Counted from the first letter of the stretch, positions 10,977-22,089 are shown. The stretch: 64,000 bases of DNA from Platerodrilus igneus (GCA_036346225.1 JARFIW010000588.1:7569501-7633500); one strand, 5' to 3'. The notes: generated by a model not told the origin, from the sequence alone. Program-made: numbers and translations.

Positions 10977-11280
10977 GCCTTACATGTGATTTTCCAATGC
11001 TCCACCCGAAGGTACTATATTGGCCAGGAAGCGAGTTTTTTTTACCTGAAAAATTTGGAATTTTGCCGAACCCTTGCTGTTCCAGGCAAGGTAGGGATCT
11101 TTAACGTGCGTGACAAAGATAAAATAGAGGTCCCGTATGTGAGTGTTGTCGCGCACGTTAAAGATCTCTACCTTGCTTGAAACAGCGCGGATTCGACAAA
11201 ATCTAAATCTCCAATTAAAAAAATTTGTTTCCTGGCCAGTGTAGGATGGAGCATTGGTAAATCACATGCATAGCCACAAT
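10977..11280. repeat. foldback: inverted pair of SINE tails
   Basis: The left arm 10977-11115 (ccttacatgtgattttccaa, tgctccacc, ggccaggaagc, ttgctgttcc, ctttaacgtgcgtgac) is mirrored by 11145-11280 (gcgcacgttaaagatct, accttgcttgaaacag, ttcctggcc, tggagcattgg, aaatcacatg). Both arms are the tail portion of the SINE at 4640-5580. The centre is about 30 bases. This head-to-head arrangement can form a long hairpin. It may be a MITE-like derivative or two independent insertions. Confidence 0.65.
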
Positions 11281-12477
11281 TTTATAGATGTTTTTGAACA
11301 TCTTGTGGCATTTATGATGTCTCCACGTTCAAGAAACTCTTTAAGTAGAACATCTATTTTCTTCGCAGATTGGGTCATTTTGAATGTTTACTCTCCTGGG
11401 GATCCATTTTGATATATGGCGCGCAATAGATCGCTCAAGATTCATCAGCTACATGCCTTCGAAAAAATTATCAGTCCGGAGTGTACCGTGCCAGACGACC
11501 CAAGTATGTCATCAGGTGCTGCCACATTTGGACGTCCTGAAGGTTTTTTAGAACTCGCCAAGCATTCTTTTCACGAATATTCAGTCGTTGTATACCACGT
11601 TATACAATATACCATGTAACGCTAGCGCGCTGCTTCAGAAAATATTAAGTAGTTGAAAGAATTTATTACTTTCAGTTAGTTGAATAAGTTTTTAGCACAA
11701 GAGGAGCATATAAAATTCAGAAACTGATAGTTTACATTTGAGAACGCTGCCATTTTAATGTAATATTAAATTAAGATGAAAAATTAAAATAGTAAAGCAC
11801 AGTGCAATAAATACAAACGGTAATAAATATCAGTAGTTTACAGACCTTGGCATTAAATTCAAAAATTACAGATAGACACCTGGTAATAACCGTCATAATA
11901 AAATTATTTGTACAAATTTACACGTGTTGAAGAAACAGTATTATGGAAACATATAAAACCGGTCACAAAATTTATGCGCTGCGAACGACAAATGACGCAG
12001 CTTTTAGTATTCAGTATAGAAGTATGGGTTCAAAGTACGTGTTTGCACCAACAGAACGACATTAACCTCGAAATTAGGATAGTTTAGACGCATAATTCGT
12101 GCAAACGAAACAACACGCAATGACCCTGAAGTATGAAACTTATAAAAACAGACGGATAATAAAAAAGAGTTGTTCAGATCAGTTTATCAACGATCAGACA
12201 TCCAATCGGTGCTTGCAAATTCAAGCGACGCGTGATCATCGAGCGTTGGAAACAGGTACATTAGTTAACGTGGCCGTATCCATACTCAAAGCTGTTAGTA
12301 ACAGTCAGGTTCTCGGACGCTAAAATAAGGACGCGGATTTGATATACCAGTGGTTAACGTGAAAGAGTGTAAGGGAGCGTTTATTAACATCGAGCAGTTG
12401 GATTTTATACCCCCAACAATTGCTGCCTAGAAAGTCGAATAAAAAAACTCTAAATCATTTAAATTTTGTTATACAGC
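11281..12477. other. intron, unassigned
   Basis: AT-rich with no repeat that I could match elsewhere in the window. Short frames (for example 11416-11619 and 12099-12323) have no family features and no splice context, so they are not called. Confidence 0.35.
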
Positions 12478-12570
12478 TTCATCATCATTTTGTTTTCGAC
12501 CTTACTTAAGGTCGGTTTGACGCAGTTCGAACTTCTTTTCTATTCTGTGCTAATCTAATATACAGCTTAT
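12478..12570 (-). mobile_element. RTE-like LINE 3' end fragment, antisense
   Basis: cttcatcatcatt at 12478 is the reverse complement of the AATGATGATGAAG tail that ends the LINE copy at 55111. The following tctattctgtgctaatctaata matches, antisense, the last coding part near 53090-53110. Only about 90 bases survive. Confidence 0.5.
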
Positions 12571-12854
12571 AAACATCATTTGCCGTTTGTTTGTTTTTTT
12601 GATATTTAATAGCTGTGATTGATGGCAATAATAAGAATGTGTAAAACTTATTGTTAATAAGGACTATTACGTTGGTGCACGCTTATTTAAATTGTACATA
12701 CCAAAATCCTATAAAGAGAACTTCACAATTGTTTTCGCAAAATAGCACGTAAAAATTAAATTGGTCGAATTTCTACCATTGATAATATTATATTGGTTTT
12801 TAGCTGCCTGCATATTTGGCCAATTAGGGGTAGATTTGAGTTTTGTTGTTATAA

Positions 12855-13215
12855 ACTCTTCATCATTAAGTCTTCAGTCCTGGAAATGGTTATGCGCGTA
12901 CCTCCATTGTTTCCTATTCTGAGTTAACCTACACATTTCCCTGAAATTTCCACATGTCTGCATCTTTCATTATCTATCTGCAATAGTGTAACCTAGGTCT
13001 ACATCTACCATTCTTTTTAGTATCTCTGCTTATTATATAACCCGCACTATTCCTCAAAAATGTCTTAGAACGTGTCCTACTCTTCTATTTCTCCTTTATT
13101 TTTTGTTTTCCACAGATATATTTATTTCCCTCTTTGTTATTTACTTTGTCTGTTCATGCTATCATCATCATATTCTTGTTACGTTCGCCTTCCGACGATG
13201 TATTAAACCGTACCC
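12855..13215 (-). mobile_element. RTE-like LINE 3' fragment, antisense
   Basis: Starts ctcttcatcattaagtcttc (tail, antisense) and continues through cctccattgtttcctattct and acacatttccctgaaat, which are the reverse complement of 53060-53150 in the longer LINE copy. It runs into the last part of the RT-region antisense near ctttgtctgttcatgctatc (compare 52860 region). Frames here are only antisense shadows. Confidence 0.65.
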
Positions 13216-14381
13216 TTTTTTAAAGTGGTTTTATTCCCAAGAAAGACTAAAAAGAATAGTTTACAAACCACAACAAACATACGGGGAGTACGTGCCTTTT
13301 TATTTCATTCCTTATTCACAAAGATTCTGCTTTTACTCCTCATACACCACCCTGTAAATTAGACCTTCCTGCAATAAGTACACTTACAATAATTTTTATT
13401 TAAACCTATTTACTGCGAAACGAAAAGTTCTTCTATAATTTCAATTGTCAATACCTTGTTTGTGATATCCGTTGGCTTAATGCATATTCCTATAGAGCAT
13501 AATTACTTCTTATACTACTACAATTTGAAGACTCGTTGAAATAATGGATCGCACTTCTCCGATAAAGGTTTGTTTCCAAGTTTCTATTTAACAGCTGTGG
13601 TTGGTAACGCCGACACTGATGTTAATTTGTGTTATCAAACAAGTTCATTTGATTTCTTCCTGTAGCTATACAACAACAATTACTCGTTATCGTTATCTAA
13701 GGAATTTCGTGCATACCGTTGTGTAGTAAGTGTTTTCAGTTTTACAAAATGTATTTTTCTTCATAAATGAGCTAATGTTTGATCGTACTTATTGTAGCTT
13801 CTTCCAGTGGATATGATCGTTTATTACCTTCCTGGTTATTAATTTTTTTTTTGTTTTCGGTCATACTGCGCTTTTATGTCTCTCCAAAATGTTTTTTAGA
13901 GTAATTATAAGTACTAATAAGCACTGTGAATTTCTTTTCTTTATTTCAGGCCTGTCCTTTATTTTTTTGTATTTGTATGACACCGCCTATTCACCGATTG
14001 AGCGCGGTTCTCCTTTGGTTGTCTTTTTTGTTTAAAATAATTTCTCGTGTTTAAAATAAGTTTTTGTAGTAAATGAGTAAATTCTTTTCATAAATTGCGA
14101 TAATAAAAAAAATTTGTACATATATATAAAAAATATTTCCTTACTAGCTAGCATCAATAATTTGTAAAAGAATAAATTTGGTAAGAATAAATGAACTTAT
14201 ATAATTTGCATCGTCGATTTCATTTGTTTGTGCTTGGTCGATTTTTGTACGTCGTCCAAGGTTTGTTTCTTTGGGTTCAGTCAAATTTTGTACCTTGTCC
14301 AAATTTGTTTGGTTTTTCCAGATTGGGAATTGAAATTCTTGGTCACCAGTTCTCCGATTTTTGAATTGGTAGTGACTTTCT
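13216..14381 (-). other. probable errantivirus 5' leader and unassigned sequence
   Basis: To the left of the primer binding site at 14382 the minus strand should be the leader of an errantivirus copy whose 5' LTR is 14401-14954. No gag frame is recognisable, so the copy is truncated or decayed. Around 13890-14035 there is a weak minus-strand likeness to the X repeat (gctcaatcgg followed by cctgaaataaagaaaag), seen also at 26790-26945. Confidence 0.4.
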
Positions 14382-14401
14382 GGATCCGTACGGCTGCGCC
14401 A
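14382..14401 (-). promoter_or_regulatory. primer binding site, tRNA-Ser type
   Basis: On the minus strand TGGCGCAGCCGTACGGATCC follows directly on the LTR end. From memory the 17.6/297 group of insect errantiviruses uses TGGCGCAGTCGGTAGGATC, complementary to tRNA-Ser; this site differs at a few bases. It fixes 14401-14954 as a 5' LTR of a minus-strand element. Confidence 0.65.
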
Positions 14402-14954
14402 GTTACGTTTCAGGCCTTGGGAGCGGTCTTTTTGAAAACTTTTTCCAAAACCTCTTGTAACAATTTATTTTTTAAACAGTAATTACATTTGGAATTTTGA
14501 CATTGATAAAATTAAACTAAGTCGAAATTAAATAATAATTGAATTTAATGAGGGCGAGTAGTCTAAGCGAACAACAATGTAAAAGCTGAAACACTCAAGA
14601 CTGGCTGACTGATCTGGGGCTTCCGGGTATTTATGTTGTCCCTGCCCCTCACATGTCTGTGAGAACTTGCAGAGCTCATGTCTGCTTATTTCTTTATTCT
14701 ATTCATTATACAATGTAACAATCTTAATTTCTAAGTAATTGCGGTTTCTTAACCGTCTGTGACCTGCACCTGCGGTATCACTTACGTCTGGAATACAATG
14801 TATTCACATCCGTTCCCATAACTTGCTTGTGAACTTTCAATAACCTTTCCTTATTTATCCTTGAGATACAATGTTGCATCTAACTTAAGTTTCTTACTAA
14901 TTTCCTAATAATTTCTATTTTATTGTACATATTTGGATTGGGGGATATGTAACT
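14401..14954 (-). repeat. errantivirus LTR, family L, copy 1 (5' LTR)
   Basis: Minus-strand ends are AGTTA...TAACT, the usual inverted ends of errantivirus LTRs. Collinear with 15277-15882 and 35623-36182: shared ttgggagcgg, ctcacatg-ctgtg-gaacttgcag, ctcatgtctgctt, taaccgtctgtgac and attgggggata. No matching 4-bp duplication, as expected if the other LTR is lost. It lies within a BEL/Pao gag (14955 onwards). Confidence 0.75.
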
Positions 14955-15276
14955 CGTGTTGCTGAATAAATTTAATTAATTCTTTACATGAAAATAGCGT
15001 ACTATTTACGAAAGTTTCAGACCAACACACAATATAGCGAAGTCAAATAAATCTTCAATATCAAACGACTTTACAGCGTTTAGGTTAGTGTTATCACGTC
15101 CAAAAACTGAATCTACCCCGAAAGCGTTTCCTCTAAAAGTGGTTTAAACGAGAATATTTTGTCCATGAAGCTGGATCCTAACAAACGCTTATTTTGTAAG
15201 TGCGATATCAAAATTTGTAGAGCGACGTCATTATTTTTTTGTGGTAATCGGTAGCGTTTTAATTAACGCTAACACG
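14955..15276 (-). pseudogene. BEL/Pao gag, C-terminal part
   Basis: Minus-strand reading shows ALIKTLPIT, then VALQILISHLQNKRLLGSSF and IFSFKPLLEETLS, matching the gag region that follows the LTHLKTLL motif in BEL/Pao elements. It continues the gag of 15883-16435 across the inserted LTR at 15277-15882. The reading breaks after about 90 residues, and family-L LTR copy 1 lies at its end. Confidence 0.55.
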
Positions 15277-15882
15277 AGTTAAGGTTCGGGCCTTTGGAGC
15301 AATGTTTTTAAAAACAAGTTCCAAAACTTCTTAACAATTTATTTATCTTAAACAGAAATTATCATGGAATTTTGACAAACTGTGTACAATAACTTTAAAT
15401 CGAAATTAGTTAATTAATTGAACTAATATTAGGGCGAGTAGCTTAGGTAAACAATAATGCAAAAGCTGTTATACTCAGACTGACTCACTTGAGTAGCTTG
15501 AACAACGAAGTATGGAGTTCGAAGACTGACTGCTGTCAACTGGGGCTCTCGGGCTTTTTATAATATCCCTACCCCCTCACATGGCTGTGGGAACTTGCAG
15601 ATCTCATGTCTGCTTTACTCTTAATTCTATACTTTGTTACATTGTTACAATCTTATTTTCTAAGTAATTGCGATATCTTAACCGTCTGTGACTTACCACC
15701 TGCAGTATCACTATCGTCCCGGATACAAAGTTGCATATCCGTTCTCATGAACTGTTAATAACCTGTCTGGTTTATCCTTGTAATACATTATTGCATTTGA
15801 CTTATGATTTATTTAACAATTTCTAATAATTCCTATTAGATTCTATTATTTAATATATAGGTAAATTGGGGGATACATAACT
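15277..15882 (-). repeat. errantivirus solo LTR, family L, copy 2
   Basis: Ends AGTTA...TAACT on the minus strand. Flanking 4-mers are CACG (left) and CGCG (right), one mismatch from a 4-bp duplication. A TATAAAAAGCC box occurs on the minus strand at 15552-15562, followed by CCCGAGAGCCCCAG. It sits cleanly inside a BEL/Pao gag, whose reading resumes on both sides, so this is a solo LTR left by recombination. Confidence 0.75.
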
Positions 15883-16435
15883 CGCGTGCTGTCTTAATAA
15901 TGTTTTCAAATGCGTTAGTTTTTCGATCTTGGTTAGGGATTCATTGCGATCTACAAGAGTGATAAATAATTCATAAAAATTGGCCACAGCTTAAAATCAT
16001 CCCCATGCAAAATAGGTATTTGAATTTTTGGTAAACGCGCGTCTGGAGTACATGGCGCCTCCGCATGCGGCAGATTACCGGAATCGGCGGGTGAAGTGTC
16101 TGCACGGACCTTCCATAATCTTGCCAAATTTTGAAAGGCAAAATACAAATTTTCGCAGGCGGCATTAGCTTGTTGTGCATTTATTTTATCAGATTTATAT
16201 AATTTAATATTGAGGTCGGCCAACTGATCAGAAATTTCATCAAACGCGGCGTAATCTAACGCAAGCTTCTCATATCTTGAGATAAAATTCTGTAGCATAG
16301 TGTTATCGAATTGATTCTTAAATAAAAGATTTTCATATTTTTTGCCAGCGTCGGCAAGGCGGTGATGCGAATGAAGGACTTTTCTCTCTTTTGCATTAAC
16401 GAATCACGTTTAATAATATCGGCATGTGGCGGCAT
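15883..16435 (-). pseudogene. BEL/Pao gag, N-terminal part
   Basis: Starts at ATG 16435 (MPPHADIIKRDSLM). The long frame 16298-15951 contains YEKLALDYAAFDEISDQL, then LPKIQIPILHGDDFKLW-PIF, the LP-K-I-x-[IL]-P-x-F-x-G-D-x-x-x-W-P-x-F signature of BEL/Pao gag, and after a frameshift LTKIEKLTHLKTLL. Frameshifts near 16300 and 15950 break it. The gag polyprotein normally packages the element RNA. No pol was found to the left, so the copy is truncated. Confidence 0.7.
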
Positions 16436-16624
16436 CTTGAAAAGATATCAAAAACGGTGATTGCCATTAATTTACGTGTTGTGTAAAAGTTAAAGCAAGT
16501 TGCAAAATTTTCAATAATTGCAAATAAGTTCCGATAAGAAATACGCAACACCGCGAGACGCCTGTATAACCAGCGATTGATTTTTGTTGATAAAACTATA
16601 TAATTTATTAGAAGTGTACATTTC
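16436..16624 (-). other. BEL/Pao leader remnant
   Basis: Sequence upstream of the gag ATG on the minus strand. TGGTTATACAGGCGTC near 16570 begins TGG and might be part of a primer binding site, but no LTR is recognisable beyond it; the antisense LINE fragment begins at about 16625. Confidence 0.3.
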
Positions 16625-17215
16625 TCTGAAATTCCCGCAGCCGATATCTTTGACTATCTGTGTACAATATAGGTCTACCTCTACCTCTATTGTTTTCTAT
16701 CTCTGCTTCTAATATATTCCGCGCTATTCCCTCATGTCTTAGTGTGGCCTATCATCCTATCTCTCCTATTTTTTACTGTTTTCCACATATTTCTTTCTTT
16801 TCCTACCATTTCTAGAACCTGTTTGTTCTTAACTTTGTCTGTTCATGATATTCATGCATCTGTAGCACCACATTTCAAAGACTTTTTCCTGTCCACTTCT
16901 TCCACTGTCCAAGTTTTACAACCGTACAGTGCTGTACTCCACACGTATGTTTTAAGCAATCTTTTCCTTGTTTCATTGTTTGTTGTCTTTGAACACAGTA
17001 ATTGCTTTTTCTTGTTAAATGTAGCATAACCTCGTGCTAATCTTTGTTTTATGTCTTTTGTGCTTTTCCCATCTTGCGTTATTTGGCTTCCTAGTTAGCA
17101 AAAATCCTTAACCTCTTGTAAGTTCTCCTTTTCTATTTATATTCTGGTTTTTGATTTATTTTCATCTTTGTTCCATACCAGTATTTTAGTTTTATTTCAT
17201 AATCTAAATTTCTAA
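16625..17215 (-). mobile_element. RTE-like LINE fragment, antisense
   Basis: Reverse complement of about 52590-53090 in the longer LINE copy: gtactccacacgtatgtttt, aagcaatcttttccttgttt, tttgaacacagtaattgc and cttgcgttatttggcttcc are near-identical antisense matches. It lacks the 3' tail, so both ends are truncated. The apparent 95-codon plus-strand frame at 16742-17029 is an antisense shadow. Confidence 0.75.
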
Positions 17216-17525
17216 TAATAATTTGACTAATATAGCTAATGATGGTTATAGAGGAAAATAATTATTTAGAATATCTAAATAAAAGTTAACAGGGACAGAA
17301 TGATTGCCTTACCAATCCCTAGGGATTTTAATTTTCTCCATGTCCTAGATGATGAGTTTAGTTTTGACGAGATAGAAGAAAAATGATGCAATTTCGCATT
17401 TCTATTAAACTGTTTAGTTTAATTCCTGAAGTATTTATAACGCATCCAGTTTTGTTCAGTTAATGCGCTTAAAGTTAAAATGAGCTGTGTTTCTAAAATG
17501 CATCAAAGTCTATTTGTTCGATCAT
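17216..17525. other. intron, unassigned
   Basis: AT-rich, no repeat or coding signal seen. Confidence 0.35.
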
Positions 17526-18255
17526 CTAGTGGACTGTGGCGGTTCTACGTGGGACGTAGTTATTGTAAACATTATTAACAAGAGCACTAAACATTTCCAC
17601 TTTCTCATTTACAGTGTGAAGGTTGTCGATTTCATTCCACAGTAAATGACAAACATCAGATTTAAGAGCCTCAAGATCAACATTGTTAAACTTACGGCAT
17701 GTTTTAAGAGCAGAAACGAATTTGGCAAATTTAATTGAGTATGAGACAAATAAAAGATCATGTTTTACGATTTTTATAACAGGGATTTGGCCAAAATTAA
17801 GGGCCTTATACATGTTAGAAACACAAATGTAGTCATTGGTGGCACGTGATCACGAAACAAGAGTACAGGGATGTGTTGGATTAAGAGAAAAAATTCTCAG
17901 ATTACATGACTCTAAATTAGTTTTCAGACATCGAACATCTGTTGTATCATGTAGAAGATCAGCACTGCAATCCCCCTAAGAAGTATTATTTCCGAATAAG
18001 AGGGCACTAGATCAAATAGAATTTTCTCAATATCAGTGAGGTAGCTAATAGGTGGCGGGTGATAGACTACTCCAATAAATAATTTAACCACAGTAATTTA
18101 ACGGATCGATCATAAATCTCAATAAAGAGATATTCTAGTCTAACCCGATACTTGGGGGATGGGCAATGATTTTGCATTTGAGATCAGACCTGACATAGAT
18201 GGCAACATGTCCACCACCTTTCCCTGTACGTTTATTTCTAAGGGTTTTGTACTCC
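17526..18255 (-). pseudogene. jockey/CR1-like LINE endonuclease remnant
   Basis: In order on the minus strand, in shifting frames: a GKGGGHVAIYVRSDL-type segment near 18220, VVYHPPPISYLTDIEKIL near 18050 (family: G-V-x-Y-[RH]-P-P), a G-D-[FC]-[NS]-type site near 17960, an NPTHPC segment near 17880, and the 95-codon frame 17813-17526 with IKIVKHDLLFVSYSI and the charged linker to the RT region. These are the steps of an APE-type endonuclease of a jockey or CR1-like LINE. No RT follows on the left. Many frameshifts and stops; identification rests on short motifs. Confidence 0.5.
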
Positions 18256-19076
18256 TTGTAACACTTCGCCCTCTTTCTCTGTCTTAAGTTACACTCAAAG
18301 AAACAAGGAACGAGTTACCTAATACATATAAAATAAAATGCAAACTCTATATCAAGTCTTACAGTTCAAAATTTCAATACAAGGGTCCACTCACCTACTT
18401 GAGAAGGTTGTCAACTATTCCTGATCCAACAGCAATCACTATACTTCACTCAAACGCCTCGGCTCCTCTACAGCGGAGAGTACATGGACATTCCTCAGGG
18501 TGGTTAGGCATAGAACTCTGAAATCGACACTGATGAGTTAACTTACCAGAGAGTTTGCAAAATACCTGTACCTAAATGTATTTCAACGAACACCTAATTG
18601 TAACATATATATATATATATATGTATCTCAACATTCGTATCGAGTAATGAATTTAATAACCTTTGGTATGGTGATATAACTATATACATCACCTATATCG
18701 ACATACCTTTCACTTTCTTGGTCTTTTACCCAATAAATTAAAAGACATACTTGAATGCAACAAAAGAATATCTATTATTTAACTAAAAGTTATCTTAACT
18801 CGGGTTGTTATACTGTACTAGTCAATGTAAATCCTACAAATAAAACAAATTGGCCCCGAATTAAACATAACCAAGAACTCTTGATATTCTACACCAAAAT
18901 TCATAATATTAAGTAGTAACGTTATAATAATGTCCAAAAATTCCAACATTAACCTAGCAACTTAATAACATATTCATATAAAAGCGTATGTATAAATATA
19001 TAAAAGTTCATATCTGCATCCTCACGTGTATGCATGCATATACACGTCCGTTTTCTCGAATCATTTATTCAAAGAT
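18256..19076. other. intron, unassigned, with a short (AT)n tract
   Basis: AT-rich. An uninterrupted atatatatatatatatat tract lies at about 18605-18625. Nothing else recognised. Confidence 0.4.
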
Positions 19077-19568
19077 TCACCCAATACCTGTTTGAAGTAT
19101 ACAATACCCACTGTTGCTCCAGGGTCTAAAGTACTTCCGAGGTAACTTATCCTCACCAGGGTTGATAGTGCTTAACACGGGTGTTGATAAATTTTGTGCT
19201 CGAAACTCTTTATATTCCCCTATTTCTTCACCAAATTGGATTGGAACCAAGCTTCCAAAAACCTGAGTTCCACCATCCCCAAATAATGAACTGTATGTTG
19301 GTGGTTCTTCTTCGTAGACCACAGAACAATTTACCGGACTTCCACCATCACTAAATAATGAACAGTATGGATGTGGTCCTTCTTTGTAAACTTTATTTTT
19401 ATTTAACCCATCACCATCGCCAAACAACGAACTGTATGTTGGTGGTGAATCGTCATCTTCTTCGCAGTTAGTAAACCTGCGCTTCCTATCATTAAACACT
19501 TTACAGCTTACCCATTTAGTTTTCTGATTAAATTTAAATTCATCGCTATTAAATTCTTCTTTAAAAAC
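19077..19568 (-). CDS. unassigned ORF with three PPTYSSLFGDG-type repeats
   Basis: Open for about 164 codons without an ATG; the long part starts at a GTG (19499) and ends TGA/TAA-side at 19077. Three internal repeats of about 30 residues each carry a core: PPTYSSLFGDGDG, HPYCSLFSDGGSP and PPTYSSLFGDGGT. The upstream edge has TTAG before GTTTTTAAAG, which could be a splice acceptor, so this may be an exon. The residues are acidic between repeats (CEEDDDS). PPxY motifs bind WW domains, for example of Nedd4-family ubiquitin ligases, and serve as late domains in some viruses; whether that applies is unknown. It lies inside the cytochrome b561 intron on the other strand. It could be a nested host gene exon, a domesticated or viral piece, or a chance ORF with repeats. 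Preserved frame over a repeat is the main support. Confidence 0.4.
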   Translation of the reverse strand, partial: VFKEEFNSDEFKFNQKTKWVSCKVFNDRKRRFTNCEEDDDSPPTYSSLFGDGDGLNKNKVYKEGPHPYCSLFSDGGSPVNCSVVYEEEPPTYSSLFGDGGTQVFGSLVPIQFGEEIGEYKEFRAQNLSTPVLSTINPGEDKLPRKYFRPWSNSGYCILQTGIG

Positions 19569-20430
19569 CTAACTTATCTTGTTGAATGAAGCTAATATTT
19601 GTATATCTCCGAATATTAATATTTAGTATTATGTCCACCATTAACTCCATGGATTCCACTATTTCTTCACGTATAAGCATCATCACATTGCAGATTTATT
19701 AACTAAACATCATGTTAATTTACACTTGAACATAACCAATGCCGCACCGCGACCTTGCAGCATTACACGTAGCAACCCCCAGGCTAATTTACATTCGAAT
19801 TCGTATGTCTTTTTATATCTTTATGTGTCTTCTTTCGTCTTCTTGTGTATTCTCTTTTGTCTTCTATTTTAATTTTTCTACTTACCGTATTTATATACTT
19901 TTGGTCACGTGACCGGCCTAGCCAATTAAAAACCTTACATATTTCACAATCTTAAATTATCCCTACATGTGCTTTTAGGTTAATTGCTTAAATCAACTTT
20001 TATTATTACCATTTCTGATTGGAAACTACCCTATATTTAAATTTAAGTTATTCCTCAATATTCTAGATTACTTTCTGTTAATATTTTTTATAGATATCGC
20101 GAAAAATTAAACATTATTGCACACTTCCGGTTTCGAATTTTCTAGAACAAACTAGCATTTCTTTTGGCGCCTTAATTTAAAAATTTTTAAATTCCAAGGG
20201 ATGTTAGATATCAGTAGACAGGTTATGGTCCTTTAAGTTGTCACCTGTCATCCAAAATCAAACTAGGGTTGGGTAACTATATTAATTCTGGTTAGTGATG
20301 AGTTACATTTTAGATAGAATTGACATTATAATTTGAATTAGGGCCGCTATACTTGCGGCCACGTCCCCAATGCTCCACCCGGAGGTACTACATTGGGTTT
20401 AAACGCGATAAATAGTCGTGCTCCTAATTT
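19569..20430. other. intron, unassigned, with a SINE-tail scrap
   Basis: AT-rich. At about 20365-20400 ccaatgctccaccc and ggaggtactacattgg match the SINE tail of 4640-5580. Nothing else recognised. Confidence 0.4.
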
Positions 20431-20464
20431 ATTCTTACTTCATAGTTGATTCACCCTAAATAAA

Positions 20465-20590
20465 AACTAAATAAAAATCTAACAAACCTAAAAATCTAAC
20501 AAACCTAACAAACTCTAACAATCTAACAAACCTAAAATCTGACAAAACTGGAACAAAACAAAACAAAAACTAAAAACAGGGTTGTAAATA
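20465..20590. repeat. low-complexity array of taacaaaccta units
   Basis: Irregular repetition of aaatctaacaaacc / taacaaactc / aaaacaaaac over about 125 bases, followed by gtaaataatgg. It could be the tail of an old retroelement. No coding content. Confidence 0.5.
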
Positions 20591-21508
20591 ATGGTATCCC
20601 TAGCGCTGACTTTCGAGTGTACCCGATCAACAAGCAAAATGAGAGGGGAGGGATCCGTAATACCGGATAGCAGACGCCGGTTCTGCTTACCAGTGCGACC
20701 TGAAGGGTCGTCTTAAAACTATCCAAATCTAGCTAACTAATTTAAATCCATCCCTAGCTTTCCCTATCGTTCCCTAACTGATTTACATTATGATTACAAT
20801 CTTCGCAATTCTGCTCGTCCTTCCCAAATATATACTGCAACCAAAATGGCGACAGAACGTCAAACAAAACAAATAAGCCACATAATACATGCTATATATA
20901 AATAAATATAAAGTGTAAATATAAAATATAAATAAATATAATTATGTAAATATATAAATAAATGTTTAATAAGCGTTAAGCATATAGCAGTGCACAAAAT
21001 AGCGAAAGCATCCCCCTATTTATTAGGTGCACTCGCACAAGCATTATGTCGGCTAGCGCCTTTACACACCAAACGTGCTTCTTAAATTATTTCAAAAACT
21101 ACTAATTAATGTAAATCAATGCTTGTGCGAGTACAGCCGCCACAATTTAAGTCTTACCTCGATAATAAAATTCTCCAGCATCCGAAGATCTGGTCGTCTG
21201 TAACTTACTTCTAAAGGTGGGACGGGGTGCACTGCTAAAGTCCTGGTGGGTATGCACTAAATGTTCTTGGGGGGATCACAATCACTATCACTATCACTTC
21301 ACTTTCAAGTCCTGGGGGGATGCGCGGTTGCGCTCTGTTTTATAATCCTTGTTTACTTTATTGATTTAATTTAATGAGGGTTTATGATTTATTTGTTATT
21401 GTTTATTTGGTATTATTTATTCCCGATTTTCCGCACATAATTATGAAGATAGGCAGTGATTGTATTAATGGAGTGGGGTTTCTCGTGCATATTGGACATT
21501 TTGGTATA
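20591..21508. other. intron, unassigned, with a 15-bp perfect inverted repeat
   Basis: ACTCGCACAAGCATT at 21031-21045 is mirrored perfectly by AATGCTTGTGCGAGT at 21118-21132, with a 72-base AT-rich loop. A poly-T run at 21511-21524 may mark the 3' tail of the LINE to the right. No gene seen. Confidence 0.5.
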
Positions 21509-21633
21509 ATTATCTTTTTTTTTTTTTATTATTTAATATCAGGTTTTGGTTATGCTCGTATCCTTACTCACGCCAAGTCAATCTAAAAATTTTCAATCCT
21601 CCCACCAACCCACCGAATTTTTACACGCGGTCG

Positions 21634-21924
21634 TCATTGATTGTCTAATCTCGCGACCCTTCCAGCGAATTCTTTTAAGGCTGTCCAGAACGCCTTCTGG
21701 TTAACCACTTCCCCGACTTCCTCTAGGCTCTTTGGCCATGCCAGACCTAGGATAGCTAGTTTGCTATCAGCCAACCCTCGATTTCCCGCCTCAAGCGGGC
21801 AGTCGAAGAGCACGTGCTCTGCGCTTTCCGCGCCCTCACCGCATTCGCAGCGGTCGCTGTTGGTTAGACCGAACCTTTGTAAATACGCCTTCAGGGCGCC
21901 GTGCCCTGTTATCAACTGCACCAT
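21634..21924 (-). pseudogene. LINE C-terminal zinc-motif domain
   Basis: Reads VQLITGHGALKAYLQRFGL and then a C-x-C-x(8)-H-x(4)-C pattern (CECGEGAESAEHVLFDC). TGHG-x-x-x-x-YL followed by this finger is the standard C-terminal end of I/R1/jockey-group ORF2. Function in this position is nucleic-acid binding near the target. It is continuous with the RNase H part through a frameshift region 21925-22090. Confidence 0.75.
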
Positions 21925-22089
21925 TTTGTGATCGAGCTTAACCTCGATCTTACCTCTGGCTTCTAGGCTCGGTATGAATTTGTGGGTCTTCCCATTGTCG
22001 AATTGATTTTTCGCGCAGCTTTCTTTTGATTAAAGACCTCGGTATCGACGAATGTGATATTCGAAAGTCGCCCGTCGCGGCCTCTTTAT

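Noticed and set aside
13103..13357. 84-codon plus-strand ORF with membrane-like composition
   Set aside because: Largely antisense LINE sequence; hydrophobicity comes from T-rich codons.
16742..17029. 95-codon plus-strand ORF rich in F, L and S
   Set aside because: Reverse complement of the LINE RT C-terminal region; matches 52590-53090 antisense.
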